Assembly (NCBI GenBank): GCA_009733575.1
Contig: ML769390.1
Span: 1 to 64,000 of the forward strand
Direction of reading: 5' to 3'
From: Gymnopus androsaceus JB14
Lineage: Eukaryota; Basidiomycota; Agaricomycetes; Agaricales; Omphalotaceae
DNA length: 64,000 nt
Under the pieces are notes generated by a model. It saw only the letters and a list, made by a program, of their open reading frames with translations. It did no database searches and was not told the origin of the DNA. The first letter of the stretch is position 1. The number at the start of each line of letters is the position of its first letter. The translations under genes were made by a program, and so were the position numbers. Positions 46,725 through 59,356 of this stretch are shown piece by piece.

Positions 46725-46983
46725 CACTGGGGGCAAAGACAAATGCACCCAGAAATCCAGTGCCTTTAAAGCACTACCTGACACACCAGGTAATGCACTC
46801 AAGCAATGATTTGAAGGACAAAGGCAGCATTGGGATTTGATGCCAATTTGGCTTGGCCAACCGGTCCGCATACCCATCGCCTTTGTTTTCTGCAAGTGCC
46901 CTAGCTAGTGCATTACCCAGTCCATTGACTGGTGCATTTGAGGCACTTGTCCATCAAGTGCCTCGGTCTTTGCCCCCGGTGTG
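46725..46983. mobile_element. MITE-like element with CAC..GGGGGCAAAGAC ends
   Basis: The left end CACTGGGGGCAAAGAC (46725-46740) is inverted as GTCTTTGCCCCCGGTGTG (46966-46983). Weaker matching continues inward, with GTGCATTTGAGGCACTT on the right against AAATGCACCC on the left. The element is about 259 bp and has no coding capacity. The start CACTG recalls CACTA-type (CMC) termini, which make 3-bp target duplications. I see no matching 3-bp flanks (TGA left, ATT right), so the superfamily is uncertain. Confidence 0.65.
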
Positions 46984-48223
46984 ATTGAGAATCAAACAAT
47001 TATACAAGATCATACATTGGTGACCCGCAATTGCTGCAAGGAAAAAAAGTTCCCATGAAGCATTCCATTTTTGGATACCTACCAAAACCTGCGATCAGGC
47101 ATCCGCGCAACCTCTGACAACATTATGCTTCAACTAGAAACATAAGTAAACAACACATCCACACACCTAAACAAGTACTGAGGTATACAAAGACAAATAG
47201 AAGAAAAAGATAAGTAATAATGTCCATGTGGAAGATAAAATAAGAACATTTGTAACCAATTCATAACAGATATATAACTTTTTTGAATTAAATTGGTCAA
47301 AAATTCTGATAGTCAAATGCAGTGTCACAAATTGTTAACTTAAGCCTGAGCAGAACAGATAAGTATCTGTAACAGCTACACAGCCATCACAATTCTTTGT
47401 ATCAAATGACGTCAAAATCATACTGCCAGTGCAATCATGATATCTACAGCTTTGACCTACAACTGCTACATGGCTCATCATCATATCCACAGACCACCAC
47501 TTTGAGCTGAGCCATTTTCGTAACAAAGCTGAACCAAGAGACCCTACCAGTTTCATGTAACAGCTCAACAATGAACAAAGATGGGCAACATATGCAAAAC
47601 CTTTGAGTTTGGATTCTCGCTGACTCCTAGCGAGAGTGAATGTCAGGCAACGATTAAAGATTTGGCTCACCGTAATCTTAACTTGCCTTTGACGGACAAC
47701 CATTTCAGATCCAGTCAATTGCAAGGAATTCAAGTTGCTCGTGGTGTTTGTGGCCTTCGACCCAAGAAGTACAAATTAAAACTTACGAGAGAAGGTGCTC
47801 ACCCTGACAGTTTTGTCCGTTCCTTCGTTCAGAAGAAATCATCAGATAGACGCTTGCGACTCCTGAGATCAGATGGCTGCGGGACAGCTGGCTGGGGGTG
47901 TCGACTATTTTAGCTGACTGTGGTCGGATTAGTGAATATGCACGATGAATCCAAACAAGTTCTTTTGGCGGTAACTGAGTAAGATAGTGACGGTAAAAGA
48001 GAAAGAACAGAGCGCTTAATAGGAATCCTAACCCTTTTCCGCGACCTTGATGAACTGATGAAGCCTTCAAGGGAATAGCCACGCTATAAACTCACTTATG
48101 GGTCCATGATGATTCTATAAACTTCTCGCGTGCAATTCGCTGGCGCAGTTCAGAGCCACGACACTTCTTACATCCTTTCTCGGAGGGCTTTCTTCAACTT
48201 CTCATTATCTTGCAACTCGACAT
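46984..48223. other. Intergenic, no gene recognised
   Basis: AT-rich to about 47,340, then mixed sequence up to the start of the next gene. The short plus-strand frame at 47581-47913 shows no family signal and no introns that would extend it. The last 150 bp before 48,224 are probably the promoter and leader of the AT-hook gene. Confidence 0.4.
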
Positions 48224-51200
48224 CATGAACACGATCGGAGGTTCAGGCGCTGAAGGCGTAACTTCTTCAATTTTAGAGGCCCCGAAAAAACGAGGAAGAA
48301 AGCCTAAAACGGCTACACCCAATGTTTCTGCGATTGTGCAGTCAGCAAAGTTGCAGAAGAAGCGCGTCTTGCTGTCTGCAACTTTCTCGAAGGAAGGAAG
48401 GAAGCCACGAGAAAGTATGTTCCTTCTGATTTATCTAGCCGATTTCCACTAACCTTCACTCCAAGGCAAATTACCGACACCTGGCCATCCTATATGGAAA
48501 GCGTTACCGGTTTCTCCTCCCCTGATTGATCCTTCTATGGACAATGTCGCGTCCAACTCAAATGTGTGCCCACGTCCTCGACAGTGGTGCAGTGTACGTT
48601 TCTTACTGTTAAAGCTTTGATAATTGTTTACACGAAACTCTCAGAGTAAAGAAGAGCTGTTGACCATTCTTCCAGAACTTGCGGCCCCGAAGTTGATGAT
48701 GAATTGTCCCGTTCCCGTTATCCTCATCGAAGAAACCGACGGCATGTCATTATCAGAGTCAGAGCTGTCCAACGAAAACCGCACAGTGGTCAATCTATGC
48801 ATGTATGTATCAGTTTCGTTCGATAGTCTTATCCCAGCACTAATAGTTTTTAGGGATCGTGATTTCACCTGCGTGATATCAGACTTGTGTAGCTCAAGTG
48901 AGCTTTCTCAGTCTACTATCTCCGCAACGCATCCTACTCTTCAACTTCAGACCTTGGCTGAAAAGCCTGAGGTACTTTCTACATCTCAATCTGCCTCCAC
49001 AACACATTCTGTTATTGCGTCTTTCCAACCTCGAACCTCTGCTGAAAAGCCTGAGGCACCTTCTACATCTACATCGAAACCTGGCAGAGAATTAGGCTCT
49101 GCGATTACTGTTCTCGCCCCGCAGACCAGTATTGCCAGGATTTCTATAGAGGATAGCAAGGATTATCGATTCGATCTGGTCACTGTGATGAATAGCCATT
49201 GTGAACCGTTCTCGAGCCTGGACGTAACAGGTCGGTATCATCGAACGTCTGTGTCCGCCGCAGGCAACGGATCTCTTACCCCAACCACCGATATTCCAAA
49301 TTCCAACGCCCAGCATGAAGTATCAATAAAGTACGATAACGGCGAACAGTCGCTGGCTGCTACACTCACACTTGCTACGGCGAGAAATGCTGCCGAACCT
49401 ACCTCGTCCAAACACGTTGGCGGATCGCCATCTTTAAAAACTCCTGCGACTACGCCTGAGAAACTCGATTCTCGGGCCATGGTCCTAGAAGTCTCTTCTC
49501 CACGTCCTAACAAACAGAAAGACCTCAAGATTAAATTATCTCTTGGGAGTGAAGACGACAATCGTCGATCGAGTCCCAGGGCAATTCGAGAGCGTCGTTT
49601 CACCGATGGTGACTTCGAACGTCGTCCTGTCACTCGAAGCCAGGAAAAAGCGAAGCAGGAGACATTGCAAAAGAGCAACGGAACCCATCCTTCTACGCCC
49701 AACAACTTGCCCACATGCAAAAGTCTGCGGATAGGAAACCTTCCGCCATTGCCTGCCCCACCAGCTAAACCAAAAACAAAAACCGATACACCACATAGCA
49801 CGAAAAAACCAGTGCGAGATCTCGAGTTGTCTGGTCCATCAACTCCTTTGACTCCAGAGGATGATCTACCAGTGCGAAACTGGGAAAATATGTACAATCC
49901 TGGCGCAAGCGTGAAGAAGTATGATGTTCAGGTAGCGGATGCGGCGGGGGGGTGTTGAAATCGCTAAAATTTACAAAGAAAAAGAAGGCGCAGGATAGCC
50001 GAGATCCAGTAGGTGTGAACAGTGTAATCTCCGACCCTTCTTTCCAACCTGGAAGAAGTCTGGAAGCAGGAGAGATTCCTGAAGCAATGCACGTTGTTCC
50101 GTCGCCTTCCGCTAGCACTTCTTCACAGGCAGTAGGCGGACCGTCGCTCAAACAACCACCAACGGGCCCCCAGTGGTCTCTATTACAAGTCCTGGCTGCA
50201 GAGGAATTGTTCAGCAGAACAAACTTGCAGAGACCGCGGTCCGTTCCAGCAGCACCTTCACGGAAACGCGATATCAACACAACTCCGTCATCTAGTTCTT
50301 TGTCGACGAGGTGTTCTTTATCTCCTTTCCTCTCTTCGACGCCTATTTCATCCCCGCCATCAGACAATGCCGCCACCTCATCCAAGCTTAATGTCCGCTC
50401 AAACATTACAGATGAACAGTCGCCTGCATCAAACACCATTTCTTTCTCACCCGGCATTAAAGCTCCAAATGCCATCTCAGCATTGATCCTCGATCCGTCC
50501 CTTTCACCAACACCCTCGCGACCCCGTTGTAAACGAAAACTCGCCGAAACTGAAGAAAGCTTGGTTCCACTAGATACTAAGCGAAGTTGTCCTTCCGAAC
50601 TTGTCGACTCAAGCATAACGGATGAAAAGCTACCTGCATTGAACTCGATTAACATCTTGGGTCCCTCATCTAGCATTGAGTCTCCGTCAGGATCGGTAGA
50701 TTCTTCGGTTTTACTGGCGCCATTGCAGACCAAACATGGTCATAAACGACAAGTCATCGAAATGAGTTCAATCTCGCTGGGTTTACCTCTAGATGATAGT
50801 CCAGCTTCGTTGGGTTTACCTCCAGATGATAGTCCAGCTTCGTCGGTTTTACCTCCAGAGGCTGCTAACCCAAGTCATCCGGCTGAACCATTCGATGGTC
50901 GGGTTCCAATTCAACCGCCTCCAGAGGTTCAAAACCTGATAAACGCTTACGTCCGCAATACGCCTGTTCTGGCCATTACTTCACGAGGAGTAGTGCTAGC
51001 CTTCTGTGGGGGAAGCATTGGAAATCTGTCCCCGGAGTTTCAATACATGTACATGGGCTTTTTCAAGGTCCTATTCGTCAAGGTTGGTCATTTTTGAGTT
51101 CCTTAGTGTGTATTTGCTCAAGTACGAATATAGGAAGAGCGCATCTTTCGACCTTCCAGTGGCGCCGCCGTTGGTATCTTGGTGTCGTCTGATTGCTCTT

Positions 51201-53531
51201 TTGGTCGAGTCCGGTGGAGATTTGGTCTCGAATGGATCAGCGCCGGTGAACAAAACTTGCATATTCCAGCCCATCTGAAATTAGACCGACCGTGGTGGCG
51301 AGACATCACAGATTGGCAGAAATCGCCTTCGGGGGATGTGATAATGCAATGCCCTGATTCAGGGATCAATCTTGCTTCGAATTTCGATAGCAGATCTGTC
51401 TCACCGTCTACAGGCATTCCAAACAACTTGGACGCTGAATCTGCATTGCGCTTTCGTGACCAACGGCAAGCGGATCCTAGTTATCCTTCACGAGACAAAC
51501 CTCTAGGACCTTGCTGTCCCAGTATTGTGTGGCTTGCGCTTCTAGCGAGTAATATTTCAGTCAGCTCTACGAAAGGTGATATCGGATGCGCAAGGGGCTG
51601 GTATTGTAATTCCTGTGGCAAGCTGAACCGTCAGAGGTTCTTTTTGAGAAGGAAATGCGATAGCTCGTTCTGCAAGGTGTGTTGCTTCTTCTATGTTCTG
51701 CTATACTCTCAGTCTTATTCTTGAACAGGATACTCTTCCCACAGATTGTAGTGTTCGACCATTGGACAGCATGCGTTCTATCGGCCAGCAGATACCTCTC
51801 GTTTTCCCCTTCGATATCATGCCCAAGTACATGGACCCAGCTATCAGTGAATGGGACGATGGTATGAGAACGTTAAATTATCCTGTGTGGAACGATAACA
51901 TTGTAGAACGTATGCTCGACGACGCTGACGAGCAAATCCAATCTGTGGATCATTCATCGCCTCAATCAGGGCCCAGTGATATGTCCGTCCATTTTCAGAG
52001 CCAAGCAGTCAAACAAGAAGCCTCGGAAAACTCAAACCTATTGATGGAAGTGTCGTCGATGGTTCCGACACGGGAAGCTCACATACTCCAGCTTGCTCGG
52101 GCTTCTGGGATCCCTCGATTAGCACAAGACATTGAAGATATCGCAAAGAAGAGGAGAGTGGTCGCGAAACATATATTCACTTGCAACTACTCGAAGCTTC
52201 AGAGAGAGCAAACTGAATTACTAGGTTCTATTCAAGAGTCTGTAGTTTTGCAAAGAATGGCGATGGATTCTAGTGTGTTTTCTCTTAATAGTCCTTCACC
52301 TTTCATGAATACTTTTTCTTCCCCAGCGCCTTACTTTTCTTACGTCGCCGGCACTGTCCCCAAAAATACCTTTGCGTCGGACTTTATCAACCCGGATGTT
52401 CAGCCTATTCCGTGGAAGGACGTCCCTCCATGTATCGAACAAGCCCGTGATTTCATGGAACATCTAGGAAAAGCGTATGGCGATATGACTCCGGATGAGC
52501 CGCCGTCTCTCATCAATCAGCTCGTCGTTCTGGGTTGGACAGTGACTGGAAGGAAGAAGGTTAGTACTCACGCTGGTTAGGAGGTCGACTAATGTATGTC
52601 TACAGGGGGGGCATTGTCTTCGCGCCAAGGGGAAGAGCATCATAATCATGACTCTGGGGCATGAGCTTGGGATCAGAATCACACCGAAATCTGGGTTTCC
52701 TATAAATGCTTTGCGAATGAAAAAAACCAGCACGGTGAAGGCGGAAACTCCTCAATCGACCGCATCAAAAAATGCGATGGAGGCGAGAGCTATGGATGTC
52801 GATACGAGTGACCCAGCAGTTGTGGCCGGAGAGTCTCATTTGTTTGTACCTTCGGACGACGTGGTTATGGCGGAAGAGTCGTCTCGTCCTGCGTCTTCTC
52901 CTTCAGATGATGTGTTTATGACGGGCAAGACGTATTCTACCTCTGTTCCTTGCGATGTGATTATGACGGTAGAGTCTTGTTCTACTTCCGACGATGCAGT
53001 CATGGCAGGAGAACTGCTTGGAGGTGGCGATGAATTGATGATACAAGGCGCTTTGACTGACCGACCACCATTGACTATTCAACCAGACCAGATATCTCCT
53101 GCTACGAATGGTAGTCCTTTTTTGCCAGTGATTTCAGAGGCACATCTTCATGGCTTGATTCGTATGCCATCGGAAACACCAGAACCAGTGGCGACATACG
53201 AGGAAGAGATTCCCAATGATGAAGAGGAGGATACAGATCTCAGCAAAGCTTCTTGGCTCGGAGCAGTTGGAGATGATGAAGACACGAATGGTGCAGACGA
53301 ATGCTCTCCGTCTAAGCGAAGTGTAATGATAAGGAAGAAAGCTGCCATCAAGGAGGAAATGCAATTCCTTCTCGTTCACGGTGACGCGCTGCTGCTTTCC
53401 GGGGATGACTTTGATTTTGCGATTGAAAGAAAGGGAATGGGACTGTGTAAGTGGATTGATAGAATTGACAGTCGAATCGCGTGCTGACGACCTTTACTTT
53501 AGTGTTGGTGGGTTCTGATGTTTTGGAATGA
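48224..53531 (+). CDS. AT-hook, Cys4 and AlkB-like-tail protein, undescribed
   Basis: The gene starts MNTIGGSGAEGVTSSILEA with an AT-hook (KKRGRKPK, residues about 22-29), suggesting DNA binding. A long Ser/Pro-rich disordered region with internal repeats follows. Then comes a folded part: RVRWRFGLEWISAGEQ, RPWWRDITDWQ and a Cys4 cluster GWYCNSCGKLNRQRFFLRRK followed by CDSSFC (about 51,590-51,675). Next are HIFTCNYSKLQREQTELLG, YFSYVAGTVP, PPCIEQARDFMEHLGKAYG, INQLVVLGWTVTGRKKGGH and IIIMTLGHELGIRI. After an acidic insert with four SDDVVMA-like repeats it ends FLLVHGDALLLSGDDFDF. The order (N..G, slG, HGD) recalls AlkB/2OG oxygenases, but I see no HxD. Introns: GTAGCG (49932) to AAAG (49978), GTTGGT to ATATAG near 51,081-51,133, and others. 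Function is unknown; the 2OG link is a tentative inference. Confidence 0.6.
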
Positions 53532-53809
53532 GCAACTGCCAGTGTACGATGTAAAATATTATCATTATTTGTAATTTTGCGCCTACAGAAATCGATCCGC
53601 TCGATCTGTATCACTGGAGTGTTACCTGACGCGACTGCTTCTGGATGTTTGCCGACATTGGATTGTTGCAGCCTACTGTAGCGTTTGCTTTGAGGGGAGA
53701 AACATACTCAAACTTTGGGGATGGGCGCTTATCAAACGCGTGTTGTGTGACATCGCATTGTTCTGTTGTTTAACTTGTTCTCCCACAGACAAGCGACGTT
53801 TTTCATGCG

Positions 53810-56800
53810 ATGATGGAGACACCGACCGCGATACCTGCTATTCCTCGCCTCCGAGTTAGTAGACAGCAGCAGTCTACAATCTACGACTATTCCGGCTCTC
53901 AAAATATTTCTCAGGCGGGCCCTTCTGGTTTACAATCTTCCACCAATCTAATGGAACCATTTATTCACGAGGACTTTGGTGACGATGAACAAGAGGATAC
54001 CCCTAAACTACCCACTTTTTCTGCTCTACCTGCCGAAATTTCTTCTGCATTTCCGGAGGACACTCCCGCTGCACGATTAAAGGCAGTTTTGGAAAGAACT
54101 AGCGCAAAATCTAAACCTCCTCCTGCTGCTTCAGCTCCGTCAGATTCTGTCGCAGAATCCGAATCCGACTTTGACATGCCAAACTTTGGTTCTTCACAGC
54201 CAAGTCTTGCCCGGGTAACTCTTGATAGTTTATTCACCCATGCACTCCGAGACGCTGGGGATACACCACAAAAGAGCGGAAAGGGAAAGATGAAGAGGCG
54301 CAATAGTATCGATACTAGCGAGTTTGAATCCAGTCCTAGAGTTGTCAAGGTCAAAAAGGACCGGACAGATTACAAGGGCAAGCGGAGGAGCATGAGCGAC
54401 GACGAACTGAGTTGTTCAAATAGTGCGTTGTATTTTATTCTCTTAAATATATTAATCTCATTGTATTCCAGTCTCAGTAGATCGCTCTCAAGCTGCAGTA
54501 TTCGACACTTTACGACAACGTCTAGATTCAGCTTCTCGACGTTCAGACCGTATGTTGCGTCGCGCTTTCAAGATCGTTTCTCTTATTGACTGCTCTTTCC
54601 TAGCGAATGAAAGTCTAGATACTGTTAAACTCTTGAAGGACCTGAACTCATCCCAGTTCGAACCTCCTGCTGCCACAAGCACTCCTCAGCACTCCTTGAA
54701 GATGTCTGTCAACTCTCAGTTCCAAACAAGTATGGTAGTTGTAAATCTCGTTTGAAGCAAAACTGATACCTCCACAGACCTCATGGACCAAGATTCGGAA
54801 ATGCAACAGGCTATGAGAGACTTGGACAGCTATGAAAACTCCTTACCGTCAGGTAAGCTTCAGCGCCACGCGCGTCCGTGGCCATACTTATCTTCCAGTA
54901 GGTCCCCCTGACAATCCTCGTCTTTCGAAAGCTGCTACGCACGGCTCTCCGAGCCATCCTAACCGTATTCATAGTGCGTTTCTACATTTATATATACCTC
55001 TCATCTTACAAATCCCTGAAAAGCTTCGGATCCCCCGCGTTCTGGAAGTCATAAATCCAAGACCGATATCCCAATGCCCAATCATGCAGAGAGCTCTCAC
55101 TCGGGTCGAGCGCGCAGTCGGTCGAGGGAACCCGCTATGGACCCTCATGAGCATGAACAGGAATGGAATAAAAACCATTCGAAATCCAATCTAGCGTCCT
55201 CAGAAGCGAAACATCGCCTTTCTCTTCATAGCCCGCCATCCAAAGTGGTTTCTTCCCTAAGCCATGACCACCAAGGTCACCGACCTCTGTCTCGCAATGG
55301 ACACGGCATATCCATACTTCACGATCACCGACCTCTGTCTCGAAACGGGAGCAGCAAATCTATACACCGCAATGACGAAGGTTCTTCGAATGGTGGCTCC
55401 GTGAGCTCTCACGATGACTGTACGCACATACTATTTTGACAACATCATGTTTCTGACATTCATTCAGATCATGAGCTACTTGAAGAGAGAGAACAAGAGC
55501 GTAATGCCGAGTCGGAACACAACTGGAATAAGTCCCACCCCCGTTCCAAGGCTCGACCATTGTCAATGCCTAACGGTCCTCTGCTCTCTCCTTCAGAGCG
55601 TCCTCGAACGACTAGCCTCTCCTCTCGGCCCAATTCCCGTTTGTCGACATTATCCCCTCGACCATCTCATCATCATCATTCCCATTCCTCTTCAAGAGCT
55701 AGCTCTCCTACGGGATCACTCTTTAGCCTGAATTCGGAAGAAGAAGAAGTCAAGGCAGAGATAGATCATGAAAGAGAACGGAATTGGAATGCACCAAGGC
55801 CAAACTGGCATCAGTATCCTTCCCATCACCGGCCATCTTCGAGCATTGGCATGCATTCTCCCCCGACGGAACGTGTCCGTACGTATAGCTTTCCCACCCG
55901 ACCTGACTCGGGATTGTCAACTTCATCTCCTCACCCAAGTCGAAAGCGGCATGATTCTCATGACTCTTCTCGGTCATCCTCGCGAGCGTCATCTCGTGCA
56001 AGTTCGTTGGGAGGGTCTCTGCGAAGCCTTGGCGAGAGCATAGATGCAGAAGAATTGCATGAGCAGGAGCGGAACTGGAACTCGCCTAGACCGCATTGGG
56101 GCTCACCTTCGAGATCAGATTATGCATGGGATAGTCGTTCTCACTCACACACGCCTTCGACGCCTTCGAATACCTTGAAGCGCGCTCAAAGTTTGACTCA
56201 GAGACCTTCATCGCCTTCTCCGGCGTCTCCTAAGTCGTCAGCTCACTTTTCCATGGACACCTCCGCTAGTGCAAGGCGGCGTACGGAGAGTTTGAAGTCA
56301 AGCAAGGCTCCCTCTGTACATTCATCGTCCCCAGTGCATCAGAAGGAGTCCCTTAAACCGAAAACCCCAGTGTCTTTGTCCCCGTCTACGAAACGACCTA
56401 GTCTGTCATCTCCTCGTCCATATAGCTACCCTGCGCGACCTAATTCACCACTACCTCCAATCACCAACACCAGCCGCAGTCAGTCGAGGACTGAAAGCAT
56501 CCGCTCGCATCCCTCCCCTTTGCATTCATCAGCTAAAGCAAAAAATACACCTTCTCCTGAGCTCGCGCGCAAGCTTTCATCTCCCTCACCCTCCTCGAGT
56601 AGCCGATCACTTCGAATATCGGATGTCAGCAACAGAACAAGTCACATACCTGTAAGGTCATTCGGCAAAGCTCAAAGGGACTGTCCTGTTCCCAGCACCA
56701 GTGAATTCTGATCATGGTGAGGAGGAGAAGGAGGAGGAATCACAAACTTCTGGCATTCACCTAGAGTCTGGTAAAGGGGCAGAAAGTGATTCTACCGGTG

Positions 56801-58537
56801 TGTTCAGCAACCATTCAATATGATATGCGCTAATGATTTAACTTTCAGATACCGATACCGAGGCGCAAGACGATGATCACCAGCTTGCTCAAGAGAGTAC
56901 ACCTACTTTGCGTTCAAATGGAGTTCTTCCACCACCTGAAACTCCAGAGCCATCTGCCTCTTTCGAAAATGAAGCAAGGCTTCAGAAGATCATGGCGTCA
57001 CCCCCTTCGCCTCCTTTATCATCTCCGTCTGATGGCCCCCCCACTCCAGAAGCTGAGGCGTCACAATTCCCCTTTCCATCGACACCTCCTCGAAAGAATT
57101 CATTCAACTCGACCAAACTGGAATTCCAAACTCCTTCACCTCCCAAGAACCTTCCGGATCTTCCTGGCCCTCCTTCTTCTGCGTCTTCGGATAATGAAGA
57201 TCCAGCGCCCGTTCACGGGAACTTGTCTTCCATGAAGACTCCCAAACCGCCCGGTGCTTGGATCATGACTCCCGCCCCGGCTCGGACAACGCCCCTCTTG
57301 CGCTCAAACTCTTTACCTACTGATGACGAGTATGACAGTGGGCTTGCCACCCCTGCTGCATCACTGTCTAGGGCTGCGACTTTACCTCCGCAGACCCCTG
57401 CCTTACCTGGAGGATGGTTAAACACTCCTGCCCATAAGAAGAGTGTACGATTCCACGAGGAGTCTTTGATGGACTCTGAAAAAAGTACTGTCGATGATAT
57501 CGCTACGAAAATGAAAGAAGAAGCAGTCAAAGTAGTTGAGACGCAACCAGAGACCCCACGATCGCCCGACACTCTGAAAGCCCCGGGGGCCTCTAGCTCG
57601 TCGCCTCCACGTACCCGAAGTCCGCGACAAACAGCTTCGATACGAATTGTAGACGCGTTCGGGCGAGTGGAAAAAAAGAAGAACGGTGACACTTTAAGAA
57701 ACAACAGCATCCGAATTGTTGATGCTATGGGGCGTGTGGTTGAAGACTCGATGGAATCGGCTCCATCTGCGGTAGATGATGTTCTGCCTACACACAATGA
57801 AGCTCTTGGTCGTGTCCGAAGTGGCCTCCATGAACTCGCTGAACAATTGAAAGACGAGGAAGGGTAAGGCGAATCAGGCCTTTCTCTCCAAGTATTTCAC
57901 TGATTGATACACAACAGACTACTGCATAGTACATCGGAAGATGTCCGGGATCGTATGCATAAACTCGAACGAGCTTCTCAAGATGCTCGCGAATCTCGAA
58001 TGCGCCTTACCTCGGAGATGTTTGCAAACGCGGAAAACATTAAGAGAAAGTTAGCCCCTCTACGCGCCAGCATGCAAAAGTCCACCTCTTTCGTACGCCT
58101 CCTCATTTCTGACTCTATCTCCTTGTTGACTTTTTTTTCTTCAAGATTCGCATTCCGGATCGCCGCGCGTCTCGATGGTCTTGGCTTCTTTGGGGACTCG
58201 TACAGTTCCTCATTCTCTTTTTGATGTACAGGTGTGTTCGTTTCCATCTGGATATCAGATTCCACGTTCTGAAAGACTACTCAGGGCGGCAAGGTCCTAT
58301 GCCAAGAACATGTTCCTCACGACATATTATGATCCTCTATATCCCGACCTCTTTTTCTACACCTCCTTGCCTACAAATTACTGCTCTTCACCGTCAGCTC
58401 TCGAGCTCCTTCGAAGCGAGGGCTTTAAAGCTGCTGCACTGCACGTCCTGGAATACGTAGCCTTTGCGTTCTCTTCATGGCGACTTCCCTGCCGGCACGT
58501 TTTGCATAACGTTGGGCCAATTTGGCCCCCCACTTAA
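53810..58537 (+). CDS. Ser/Pro-rich protein with coiled coil and C-terminal TM
   Basis: The gene starts MMETPTAIPAIPRLRVSRQ. The first two thirds are low-complexity Ser/Arg/His/Pro sequence, with a recurring motif near 55,770 and 56,065 (HERERNWNAPRPNWHQ and HEQERNWNSPRPHWGS). A more conserved-looking part holds KPPGAWIMTPAPARTTP, LPGGWLNTPAHKKSVRFHEE, and a duplicated motif TASIRIVDAFGRVE and NNSIRIVDAMGRVVE. Then comes a coiled coil (about 57,800-58,095, GRVRSGLHELAEQL to KRKLAPLRASM). A basic anchor and one membrane segment follow (WSWLLWGLVQFLILFLMYR, near 58,178-58,232), then a C-terminal tail with YYDPLYPDLFFY. The stop is at 58535-58537. The layout suggests a tail-anchored scaffold at the nuclear envelope, ER or spindle pole body, but no family was recognised. 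Splitting into two genes near 56,711 cannot be excluded. Confidence 0.6.
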
Positions 58538-59356
58538 ACAAATTCACGCGCACGTAATTCTCGTTGTATCTTTATCTTACTTGATTGTTGTTCTATCCAT
58601 ATCCGGTAACGTTGCGTGTAAATTATTCTGAAGACTCATATGGTGCTTTGCCGTGAATGACTGATCTTCTCAGATCTTGGCGTCGCGCTGTACTCGTGCC
58701 CACGGAAAGTGACGGGCCGGCGGTTAGACAGAAGCGATTGAACAGATTGCCTCCCAAAATTAAATTTGGAGTGCATAAGATAGGTCTAGAGCATACCAGC
58801 TACCGGACCGTCACTTTCCATAGGCTGGACTTTTCTTTTCTTGGGGTGCTCCAATCTTATTGTGAATAATGGACGGGCGAATACTCCTGAGCCTTTGAAC
58901 CAGCTGAGGCTGGTTGTCTGTAGATCCTTAGCCGTTCTAACAGGCTCTAACTTCATCCATGATACTACTCACGTTTTGATTGCAGTTGGTGCCTGAAGAC
59001 ACTTCTCCGTTAGATACATGTATCTAATATGTATTGGTGTATACACCGATACATATACATTATCATACAGGTTCGCGAAAGGTTCTATAGCAACAACCAC
59101 TTTCCCGTCCTTCTGATTCACCATTTCTAGATCATGGCGCAACAACAAGGACCGCGTCTGCTCTTATAAAAGGGCGTCCGAAATTTGCTGTTCCTCATCA
59201 CTCTGAACCTTGACTGTCTTGAGGGCATCTCGCTTTCTTTTCCTTCGCACTTTCGTTTCTTACTTTGCGCCAGCGCTTTAAACGTTCTTAACCCTTCAGC
59301 GGTCGTTTTTTCAGCTTTAGCCCAACTTTTCAGTCCTTTCATTGTCTTCTTTTGCA
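58538..59356. promoter_or_regulatory. Intergenic and promoter of the small secreted protein
   Basis: No gene is seen between 58,538 and about 59,100. A consensus TATA box, TATAAAAG, at 59165-59172 lies about 190 bp upstream of the ATG at 59357. The leader between them is pyrimidine-rich (CTTTTCCTTCGCACTTTCG and similar), as in highly expressed fungal genes. Short ATACATGTATCTAATATGTAT-like palindromic words occur at about 59,013-59,055. Confidence 0.55.

Noticed and set aside
47581..47913. 110-codon open frame as a gene
   Set aside because: It has no family signal, no intron-linked extension and sits in transposon-island DNA.
49932..49978. Apparent frameshift at a G7 run in the AT-hook gene
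   Set aside because: A normal 47-nt intron (GTAGCG..CTAAAA..AAAG) joins VQ to KKKAQDSRDP and restores the frame.
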